Program-made: the position numbers and the translations under genes
Part shown: positions 1 to 5,883 of the stretch, in pieces
How positions within the stretch are numbered: the stretch's first letter is position 1
Layout: each line of letters begins with the position of its first letter
The notes under the pieces: model-generated
What the model was told of the DNA's origin: nothing
Database searches by the model: none
Seen by the model: only the letters and a program-made list of their open reading frames with translations
Assembly (NCBI GenBank): GCA_938086785.1
Contig: CALKCM010000004.1
Location: 1 to 64,000 of the forward strand
DNA length: 64,000 nt
Origin: an uncultured Bacteroidia bacterium
Lineage (GTDB): Bacteria; Bacteroidota; Bacteroidia; NS11-12g; UBA955
Reading direction: 5' to 3'

Positions 1-335
1 GACTCTGAGATGGGCAAAAATTATTGTTAGGTGAGATCTGCAGAGCAAAAAGCTCAAGTTGCCTTATTTTATTGTATAAATTTCTTAATTATCAACCAAG
101 ATTTTAGCCCCTACATCGTCAGGGGCTTATGCTCTTATTCCATTTACTGACAGTAAACCATTGGGCTATATACCCGTTCTGAGTAAAGTCATCAAACAAG
201 AAGCCTATATTTTAAAGGGGTGCTGGGGTGTTAAACAATAAAAAATAGTTCCTATTTTTTGGCTTTTTAACTGTCTAATAACTACCATATTCAAATAGTT
301 TTACTATGTTTGATATGTTCTAACCTACTGTCAAA
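1..335. other. left flank without a recognisable gene; possible right end of a second tandem element
   Basis: No convincing gene is visible. Two rightward frames are open only for the first 30-33 bases, so the tail of a gene may end here. There are two hairpins: AGCCCCT/AGGGGCT (106-127) and an AT-rich one, AAAATAG/CTATTTT, around 240-260. At 267-286 lies a 16/20 match to the sequence found at 5425-5444. It is 69 bp before the direct repeat, against 72 bp for the copy at the right end of the element. I infer that this flank is the right end of a related element integrated in tandem, but it could also be ordinary chromosome. Confidence 0.4.
267..286. repeat. degenerate copy of the 20-bp arm-type repeat, outside the element
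   Basis: TTAACTGTCTAATAACTACC matches the copy at 5425-5444 at 16 of 20 positions and lies at nearly the same distance from the direct repeat (69 against 72 bp). It supports the idea that another element end lies to the left. Confidence 0.4.
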
Positions 336-440
336 AAACAATAAAACCCTTTGTATTAAAGGGTTTATTGAGTGGGCCCACATGGACTCGAACCATGGAC
401 CACCTGATTATGAGTCAGGTGCTCTAACCAACTGAGCTAT
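336..440. repeat. left attachment-site direct repeat (att)
   Basis: These 105 bp are identical to 5497-5601. The copy holds tRNA positions 7 to 74 and the downstream terminator. To the right, identity stops exactly where the first six acceptor-stem bases should be; the sequence reads ggaaaacc instead. It is therefore the left (or internal tandem) junction of the element. Confidence 0.9.
373..440 (-). pseudogene. truncated CAT-anticodon tRNA remnant
   Basis: It has the D arm, anticodon arm, T arm and 3' acceptor strand of the tRNA at 5534-5607, but the six-base 5' acceptor strand is replaced by unrelated sequence that cannot pair with the 3' strand. There is also no promoter box on its 5' side. 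It is a by-product of site-specific integration, not a working tRNA. Confidence 0.85.
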
Positions 441-472
441 GGAAAACCAGTGTTTTACACATTAAAATAAGT

Positions 473-492
473 TTAACTGTCTAAGCACTGCC
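473..492. repeat. 20-bp repeat inside left end, candidate recombinase arm site
   Basis: TTAACTGTCTAAGCACTGCC lies 33 bp inside the left direct repeat and ends just before the recombinase start codon. It matches 5425-5444 at 19 of 20 positions in the same orientation. Tyrosine recombinases of this kind bind short arm sites flanking the core. A role in autoregulating the recombinase gene is also possible from its position. Both roles are inferred. Confidence 0.55.
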
Positions 493-494
493 TA

Positions 495-944
495 ATGAAA
501 TTACAATTTCCTAAAGTTCACACTGATTCTTTAAAAAAAGTATTTGTATCCTTCTACGTTAATAATAAGAGATATAGGCTTTATAACGGGAAGAGAATCA
601 ACTCAACCACAGACCCCAACTCTTATCCTATTGACCAAAGGTTATCTATTGCTAAAGTCCTAGCAGCTGAGGTCTACAGCTACCTATTAAATGGGGGTGT
701 TTTATTATCACATAGATCTAACAATTTGGTATGTGGTAAACTCTCAGATCTTGATTATATCAAACAAGCCTTGGAATCAAAACTAACTGGTGATTACTCT
801 GACAAGTATAAGTCTATGCTTCAGTTTAGTTTTAACTGTTTAGAGCAAGAAATAGGCGCTTCAAAACTTGACGTTAAAAGCCTTAAAAATATTCTTGCAA
901 GGTATTCTCTGGAGTTTCTCATAACACCCTCAGAAGGCACATAA
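495..944 (+). CDS. tyrosine recombinase, N-terminal part (frameshifted)
   Basis: This 149-residue product has the character of the N-terminal half of a Bacteroidota phage-type integrase: a basic start followed by a helical core-binding (SAM-like) region. It stops at 942-944, while the catalytic half continues in the +1 frame from about 925. Residues such as NEAVPLGMESNP, encoded in that other frame just before the second ATG, are the usual linker to the catalytic domain. The gene is therefore one integrase broken by an indel between roughly 925 and 944. A sequencing error or a programmed shift are alternatives. It starts directly after an arm-type repeat, next to the att site, as integrase genes normally do. 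Confidence 0.75.
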   Translation: MKLQFPKVHTDSLKKVFVSFYVNNKRYRLYNGKRINSTTDPNSYPIDQRLSIAKVLAAEVYSYLLNGGVLLSHRSNNLVCGKLSDLDYIKQALESKLTGDYSDKYKSMLQFSFNCLEQEIGASKLDVKSLKNILARYSLEFLITPSEGT

Positions 945-975
945 ATGTTATATTAATGAAGCTGTACCCTTAGGA

Positions 976-1554
976 ATGGAGAGTAATCCGATGACTGAGA
1001 TAAAAAGTAAGAAAGCCAAGGCTATTATGCATAAACCCTTTGATGATATTGCTACTATATTAGAGGATGTTAAAACCTTTAATAAACACCTTCACCTTTG
1101 TTGTTTATTAACTTATGGCTGCTTACTCAGGCCTCACAGAGAGGTGAGGGAATTGACTTGGGGTGATTTCTCAAAGGACTTAAGCTTTATTACACTTTCA
1201 GGGTTTAGAAATAAGTCAGGAAGAAATAGAATTGTACCAGTTCCAGGCTTTATCAAGCCCTATTTAAATCCAAAAGGTTTAAATGATAATATCTTTACTG
1301 AGGAGCAGTGTAGTAGGAATCCAGACTATTTTAGTACCCTATGGAGCAGATATAAGAAACAAAGTAATGTTTTGAAGGAAGGACAAACCTTGTACTCATT
1401 CAGACACTCTGGAGCCATAGATATCTTTAAAAGAACAGGCTCTATAACCAAGCTCCAGAAAGCAATGGGACATTCCTCTATAAATGTTAGTTTAACCTAT
1501 TTAAGAGGTCTAGAAATAGCAGAACTCAAAGAAGAGGATATACCTATGGTTTAA
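976..1554 (+). CDS. tyrosine recombinase, catalytic domain (frameshifted)
   Basis: This is the 192-residue catalytic half of the integrase. The recognisable boxes are the first Arg within LLRPHREVREL, a Lys in the beta-hairpin GFRNKSGRNR, the second Arg in LYSFRHSGA (the usual box-II first His is Tyr here), the GH of MGHSSIN and the nucleophile Tyr in SLTYLRG. All catalytic positions needed for strand exchange thus appear intact. The reading frame is open upstream to about 925, so the ATG at 976 is probably not the native start but part of the linker. On its own this fragment would lack core and arm binding. It may only work if the frameshift is bypassed. Confidence 0.8.
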   Translation: MESNPMTEIKSKKAKAIMHKPFDDIATILEDVKTFNKHLHLCCLLTYGCLLRPHREVRELTWGDFSKDLSFITLSGFRNKSGRNRIVPVPGFIKPYLNPKGLNDNIFTEEQCSRNPDYFSTLWSRYKKQSNVLKEGQTLYSFRHSGAIDIFKRTGSITKLQKAMGHSSINVSLTYLRGLEIAELKEEDIPMV

Positions 1555-1588
1555 GAGTTTTAGAAAGGTAGTTTCCAACCCTCCCACC

Positions 1589-2248
1589 CTAGTGAGCCCA
1601 GAACAAATTTGAAATTACCTCTCCATTGCTGTCAACTACAGGCTTATCCGTTAGCTCTAACGGTAGCTCATCTCCTACAGATAGATTCATCTGAGCTGCT
1701 GCTTCCGGCTTTATAGCAGTAAATCCAAACTTGACTTCACTTTGTGATCCTGACATTTCTCTGACTGGTACTTCTACATCACTAATCAAATTAGTACCTT
1801 TCATAGGTTGTGTAGATGATACGATACCTTTCTTTGTTTGTGTGAATTTGTAAAAATACAATCTGGTTTTTGTATGCTTTCTTAATGGATGAGTTGGAAT
1901 ATCCCGCTCCCGTAGTTTGAAACCTTCCAATAAAGCGCTGTCTTTTTGATTTGCAATTCTTAATTTAGCTTTTCTCTCTACTTCAATTTCTGCTTCACGT
2001 TTTGATGAAATCTCATCATTATCTTTTTTCACTTTAACTTTTGAGTTATCAAACCGCTTTTTCATACGGTAGTGGTTATTATCTCTTTTTGGAAAATAGA
2101 CAAAGAAAAGCCAACACCAAAAACCCCAGTACAAGATATAAATCCAAGTGTTTGAATAATCTTCATCATTAGAAAAGTCTACTCTTGCACCATAAACTAC
2201 TGAACTAAAAAACACAAAAAAAATAGATGCGTAATACTTTATTCTCAT
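1589..2248 (-). CDS. hypothetical membrane-anchored protein
   Basis: I do not recognise this 219-residue family. It starts with a hydrophobic signal-like stretch ending near VVYGA, then a second hydrophobic, Trp-rich segment (about residues 33-52). Next come a highly charged Lys/Glu-rich stretch that may be helical (about 60-105) and a soluble C-terminal domain of about 110 residues. The gene is convergent with the recombinase and divergent from the lipoprotein gene at 2300, with only about 50 bp between the starts. It belongs to the element's cargo. Membrane anchoring is inferred from hydrophobicity only. Confidence 0.6.
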   Translation of the reverse strand: MRIKYYASIFFVFFSSVVYGARVDFSNDEDYSNTWIYILYWGFWCWLFFVYFPKRDNNHYRMKKRFDNSKVKVKKDNDEISSKREAEIEVERKAKLRIANQKDSALLEGFKLRERDIPTHPLRKHTKTRLYFYKFTQTKKGIVSSTQPMKGTNLISDVEVPVREMSGSQSEVKFGFTAIKPEAAAQMNLSVGDELPLELTDKPVVDSNGEVISNLFWAH

Positions 2249-2299
2249 AATTCAAATGTACTTTAATTTGTACTATTGTATTTCTTGTCTCAGTCTTAT

Positions 2300-2971
2300 A
2301 TGCAAAATAAACTTTACTTTCTTTTCATTATCCCACTATTTTTTGGCTGTTCAAATAGTCACAATGTAGAAACGTATACGTCAGAAAATGAAGTGACAGT
2401 TACAGCAGGGAGAAAACGCATCACTATAACTCCCATTATTGAATCATCTTGGGGCGGCAGAGGTGATCAGGGAGGATTAGCTGTATCAAATGGTGATCAG
2501 ATAGATACAATTTATGATTGCACCTATGGAAGAACTCCTGATTATAAGATTCTGAAATGCGGTTCTAGAGAGTATTTATTTACTTCCTGTTTAATGAATG
2601 GAGCTGGGTCTAACAGACAGTCATTTTACTTATGGTCACTGAATAATAAAAACTTTATGAAACAACTTTTATTCAAAGAGCTTTATACTGGTAAAGAAGG
2701 CGTTTATGACACTATAACAGGAGTTTTAATTGGGACAGATAATATAAATATTAACCTTAAAACACCTGAAATCAAAAACTGGATAGTAGATTCTTTAAAT
2801 GAAGAAGTTCATTGGCTAATGGAAAAAGATTATGAATTTAGTATTGAAAAAAACAAAGCAATTATTATTGTAGACTCTACGTATTCTTTACTTCAAATGT
2901 CAGATGAAATTACACCTCTAGAAATATTAAAAGGAAAAAGAAAATTAGAATTTAAATTCAATGTGGAATAA
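2300..2971 (+). CDS. predicted lipoprotein of unknown function (element cargo)
   Basis: Starting at the ATG at 2300 gives a clean lipoprotein signal, with a basic/hydrophobic stretch followed by the lipobox LFFGC; the Cys is near residue 17. The frame also opens at 2276, but that start would put eight extra residues before the signal. The mature part (about 205 residues) has no motif I recognise. It contains several aromatic and charged stretches and a short GGRGDQGG run. It is the first gene of a rightward cargo set, 11 bp before the 584-residue gene. Envelope location is inferred from the lipobox. Confidence 0.65.
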   Translation: MQNKLYFLFIIPLFFGCSNSHNVETYTSENEVTVTAGRKRITITPIIESSWGGRGDQGGLAVSNGDQIDTIYDCTYGRTPDYKILKCGSREYLFTSCLMNGAGSNRQSFYLWSLNNKNFMKQLLFKELYTGKEGVYDTITGVLIGTDNININLKTPEIKNWIVDSLNEEVHWLMEKDYEFSIEKNKAIIIVDSTYSLLQMSDEITPLEILKGKRKLEFKFNVE

Positions 2972-2982
2972 ATAAAGTAAAT

Positions 2983-4737
2983 ATGTCAAATTGTGAATAT
3001 TTAGAAAAATATAAAGAGGGTCAAGATTCATACAAGAATGGATTTTTTGGTTTTGCTTTAGAGAACTTTATGGATTTCATAAATCTAGAAAAACATCCAA
3101 AAAACAGCTTAGAACTGCCAAATGCCTACCGGTACGTTGCTAAACTCCAATATGAAGAAGGAGAATATATTGAATCTTTGACAACATGGTGTCACAGAAG
3201 CACACGTTCGTGCTTTACATGGAAAGATTTTTATTCAAGAGCATTAGCTGCATTGTTTGGGTTCAAAGAAAAAATGGACTCAGGCAACTTTGTGTTACTC
3301 TTTGAAACAAGAATAAATTATGAGTATACCATACTTGATGCTTTAATTGATATAAGTATGGCTAAGACACTAATTCTTGAGGAAAGAGAGAAACATAAAA
3401 CATCCTTTAATACTAGTTATAGAGAAAATAAAACATGGCTTCTAGAAAGTTTCCATAATAGTATATATTATGAAGCTATTTTCACCAATTTATTTTATCA
3501 AGTAAAAAATATCTTTAAAACACCTGTTCACCTGAATATAAATTCAAAAAAATATAAGATTTACAACAAGAAGATAAAAAGTAGATTAGAAAATGAAGTA
3601 GAGAATATAAATGATATCATTGAAGATTATTCTAATGAGTTTGAGCATGGAATGGCTTTATACTGTCATTTAGCAGAGCTTAAAATAATTACTGCTAGTC
3701 TATTTGCTGATACTGAAAGGGATGGTTGTATTAGGCAGTCTTCAAAAAATGCCATACTCAGATTGTTCGATGAAAGCGAGAGTGATCAATATGAATTTAC
3801 TTTGTTTGATTTTATCCCAAAAGAGTATATTAAAATGGAACATCATATATTAGGCCTTCATCTATTTTCTATTTCCAATAAATTAAACTCCATAGATAAA
3901 GTAAATCAACAGGACTTATGGAATGCCTATTATAATGTTGGATTTGATTTCACACAACTCAAAAATCCCGGACTATCAATAATGGCATTTGTTAAAAATG
4001 ACTGGGAATTTGATAGCTCTATTTCTTCTTTTTTACCCTTTCATTCTGATAGAGTTTGTTCTAAATCAAGCTATAAATTAAAGATCTTTTTTAATTCCCA
4101 TATTTTCAATAAAAGATTCCAAATTTGTTTAAACCATTTACTTGAAAAAACAGATGGAGGATATACATTTGACACTATCCGTTTATTTTCATGCGCTGAA
4201 GGAATTTTAGAAATACCAACGTTTATTCCATCTGATTCCTCATATTTAAATGAAAGAGAGAGAAGCTCTACCTACTATGAATTGGAAAATTCTTTAATAG
4301 ATTATTTCCCCTTATTTAGCCTTTATGATTTTGAAAGTCTTAACTTAGACAATAGAGCACAAAAATTTTTGGATGTAATTTTTTTAAAATACTTGATTCT
4401 TAAAAGAACAAATGACCATTTTAATAACAACCAATTGAACATTAATGTTAACCATAATAATTTTTATGAAAAACTTAGAGAGATGAATATGATGGTACAT
4501 TATGAAAAATGTAATTTATATTATGAAATTCATCAATTATTAAGTGGTGATTTGGAATTAATAAATGAATATATTGTAGATGAAGGTGATAATGATTATT
4601 ATAATGAAATTGTAACAGAGATTATACAAGAAACAAAGGGATTAAAATCCGTAGAATTATTTCATAATAGAAAAGATAATGATGAATTTGCTGGACAATT
4701 AATTAACTATTTCAAACATAAATATAAAATATATTAA
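2983..4737 (+). CDS. 584-aa protein with possible N-terminal TPR-like helices, unknown function
   Basis: There is no recognised family. The first 90 residues read like tetratricopeptide-type helical hairpins, with GQDSYKNGFFGFALENF followed by NAYRYVAKLQYEEGEYIESL. The rest is mixed, rich in Asn, Tyr, Phe and Lys, with no signal peptide or membrane span, so the protein should be cytoplasmic. Base composition is strikingly AT-rich compared with the core genes to the right, as expected for transferred DNA. The next gene starts three bases after the stop, which suggests translational coupling and a joint function. Without a catalytic motif no activity can be proposed. Confidence 0.65.
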   Translation: MSNCEYLEKYKEGQDSYKNGFFGFALENFMDFINLEKHPKNSLELPNAYRYVAKLQYEEGEYIESLTTWCHRSTRSCFTWKDFYSRALAALFGFKEKMDSGNFVLLFETRINYEYTILDALIDISMAKTLILEEREKHKTSFNTSYRENKTWLLESFHNSIYYEAIFTNLFYQVKNIFKTPVHLNINSKKYKIYNKKIKSRLENEVENINDIIEDYSNEFEHGMALYCHLAELKIITASLFADTERDGCIRQSSKNAILRLFDESESDQYEFTLFDFIPKEYIKMEHHILGLHLFSISNKLNSIDKVNQQDLWNAYYNVGFDFTQLKNPGLSIMAFVKNDWEFDSSISSFLPFHSDRVCSKSSYKLKIFFNSHIFNKRFQICLNHLLEKTDGGYTFDTIRLFSCAEGILEIPTFIPSDSSYLNERERSSTYYELENSLIDYFPLFSLYDFESLNLDNRAQKFLDVIFLKYLILKRTNDHFNNNQLNINVNHNNFYEKLREMNMMVHYEKCNLYYEIHQLLSGDLELINEYIVDEGDNDYYNEIVTEIIQETKGLKSVELFHNRKDNDEFAGQLINYFKHKYKIY

Positions 4738-4740
4738 TCT

Positions 4741-5397
4741 ATGTGGTCATACCTTATTAGCACAATTGAACTCTACTCCAACCATAAAAGCTTTAGCTTA
4801 GGGATTGACACGATGAGAAACTTATGGTTACTAATCCATTTTAAAGATCTTGAAATTAAAAATGAAACCATTTATTATCAAGTTGACAATGGCATGAGAC
4901 AGCGTAAAAACACCAAGCATCCTATCAGGAAAATGCGTAAGGCTCATAAAAACACAGCTGAGTTTATAGAATATCTTAGCAACAAGTCTTACAATATTTT
5001 AAAATTAGAACTGGAGTTTACAAATGGTTGGGAAATTAAACAAAAGGCATATTCTGAACTTATGTTTTATACCAATTCAACAAATGAAAGAAATCAACTA
5101 ATCCTGAAATTATTAAGTGCTGCAGGGCAAGGACCTATTGATGTCTCAAAACTTGATATTAATTACACATATTCTTTTGAATCAGCTGTTAAACTCACTA
5201 AGATAAATTTTTATGGCATTCCAAGCCCAGATGAATTTTGGCCTGAGGAACAAGTAGCTGAATGGAGAAGAGATGTTGAAGCTATTGACCGCTTAAATGA
5301 GGTAGAAGAAACTGAACCACATGTTTACTCCAAAAGTGAATTGTTGGATATGAAAAAGATGTTTCCAAACTGGGATGGTGAGAGTGAACCTTTTTAA
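4741..5397 (+). CDS. 218-aa hypothetical protein, coupled to the 584-aa gene
   Basis: The ATG lies three bases after the stop of the preceding gene, so the two are very probably made together. The product has no signal peptide or membrane segment. The N-terminal half is basic (for example HPIRKMRKAHK), while the last 50 residues are acidic and Trp-containing (FWPEEQVAEWRRDVEAID). It could bind a nucleic acid or a partner protein, but no known domain is visible. It is the last cargo gene before the right-end repeat. Confidence 0.6.
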   Translation: MWSYLISTIELYSNHKSFSLGIDTMRNLWLLIHFKDLEIKNETIYYQVDNGMRQRKNTKHPIRKMRKAHKNTAEFIEYLSNKSYNILKLELEFTNGWEIKQKAYSELMFYTNSTNERNQLILKLLSAAGQGPIDVSKLDINYTYSFESAVKLTKINFYGIPSPDEFWPEEQVAEWRRDVEAIDRLNEVEETEPHVYSKSELLDMKKMFPNWDGESEPF

Positions 5398-5424
5398 TAT
5401 TCTCATAAAAAGATAGCTATATTA

Positions 5425-5444
5425 TTAACTGTCTCAGCACTGCC
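5425..5444. repeat. 20-bp repeat inside right end, candidate recombinase arm site
   Basis: TTAACTGTCTCAGCACTGCC has one mismatch to 473-492. It lies just after the last cargo gene and 72 bp from the right direct repeat. Presence at both ends and nowhere else noticed in the window fits a recombinase arm site. Confidence 0.55.
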
Positions 5445-5496
5445 AGAAAAGACTTAAAAAGCATATATTTGGAATTGTGTAAGACACAGGTAGTTG

Positions 5497-5527
5497 AAAC
5501 AATAAAACCCTTTGTATTAAAGGGTTT
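5497..5527 (-). terminator. rho-independent terminator of the tRNA pair
   Basis: On the minus strand, AAACCCTTT and AAAGGGTTT form a nine-base stem with a five-base loop, followed by TTTTATTGTTT. It lies seven bases past the tRNA 3' end and is part of the direct repeat, so the element carries it along. The same structure is at 336-366 in the left copy. Confidence 0.75.
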
Positions 5528-5601
5528 ATTGAGTGGGCCCACATGGACTCGAACCATGGACCACCTGATTATGAGTCAGGTGCTCTAACCAACTGAGCTA
5601 T
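5497..5601. repeat. right attachment-site direct repeat (att)
   Basis: These 105 bp are identical to 336-440. This copy runs on into the chromosomal first six bases of the tRNA, so integration rebuilds an intact gene here. The repeat also supplies the tRNA terminator. Confidence 0.9.
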
Positions 5602-5607
5602 AGGCCC
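5534..5607 (-). tRNA. tRNA with CAT anticodon (Ile2 more likely than Met)
   Basis: This is a 74-nt cloverleaf. The acceptor stem pairs GGGCCTA with TGGGCCC, the anticodon loop is CTCATAA in a CCTGA/TCAGG stem, the T arm is CATGG/CCATG, and the discriminator is A. No CCA is encoded. CAT is shared by elongator Met and the lysidine-modified Ile2 tRNA. The acceptor and D-arm start GGGCCTATAGCTCAG resembles tRNA-Ile genes of this phylum, so I favour Ile2. The gene is the integration target of the element. It lies six bases after tRNA-Ala, in the same transcript. Confidence 0.9.
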
Positions 5608-5613
5608 GGCTTG

Positions 5614-5687
5614 TGGAGGATATCGGATTCGAACCGATGACCCCTTGCATGCCATGCAAGTACTCTAGCCAACTGAGCTAATCCCCC
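5614..5687 (-). tRNA. tRNA-Ala(GGC)
   Basis: This is a 74-nt cloverleaf: acceptor GGGGGAT pairs with ATCCTCC through one G-T pair, the anticodon arm CTTGC/GCAAG encloses ATGGCAT (anticodon GGC), and the T arm is ATCGG/CCGAT. It reads GCC/GCT-type alanine codons. It is transcribed ahead of the CAT tRNA from a promoter box at 5698-5705. Confidence 0.93.
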
Positions 5688-5697
5688 TTGCAAGGTG

Positions 5698-5705
5698 CAA
5701 ATATA
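5698..5705 (-). promoter_or_regulatory. Bacteroidota -7 promoter box of the tRNA pair
   Basis: TATATTTG on the minus strand matches the TAnnTTTG consensus and ends 10 nt before tRNA-Ala. It is the natural promoter for both tRNAs and lies outside the element. Confidence 0.65.
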
Positions 5706-5860
5706 ATTGCTTTTTAGATGTCTACCAATACTTATGTTTTAATAAAATAAGAGCTAGGATTTGGCCTAATTTTATGTTTTAGCAGGAGTATAAGCACTAA
5801 TTAAAGCAGAGAAATGGTCTTTAATTTAATGGAGATACGCTTGGGATATTGCTTCTTTAT

Positions 5861-5883
5861 AAGGCCGATTGCGTTCGGCCCTT
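5861..5883 (-). terminator. hairpin after the TonB receptor gene, possible terminator
   Basis: GGGCCGA and TCGGCC form a GC-rich stem with a short loop, directly after the receptor stop codon. The following T run is weak (TTATAAAG), so termination is likely but not certain. Confidence 0.45.

Larger units (their letters stand above)
336..5601. mobile_element. small tRNA-targeted integrative element (about 5.16 kb unit)
   Basis: The element is bounded by perfect 105-bp direct repeats 5161 bp apart. They contain all but the first six nucleotides of a tRNA gene plus its terminator, the classic target of a tyrosine recombinase. It carries a tyrosine recombinase next to the left repeat, repeated candidate arm sites inside both ends, and cargo of unknown function with visibly AT-rich DNA. 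No relaxase, replication, capsid or terminase gene is seen, so it is neither a self-transmissible ICE nor a full prophage. It resembles a satellite or cargo island. The recombinase is frameshifted, so the element may be immobile unless helped. Confidence 0.85.

Noticed and set aside
373..440. Second functional CAT tRNA gene
   Set aside because: The 5' acceptor strand is missing and no promoter is present, so it is an integration remnant.
1589..5397. Cargo as a toxin-antitoxin pair
   Set aside because: Gene sizes, a lipoprotein signal and membrane anchors do not fit the usual small toxin and antitoxin, and no toxin motif is seen.
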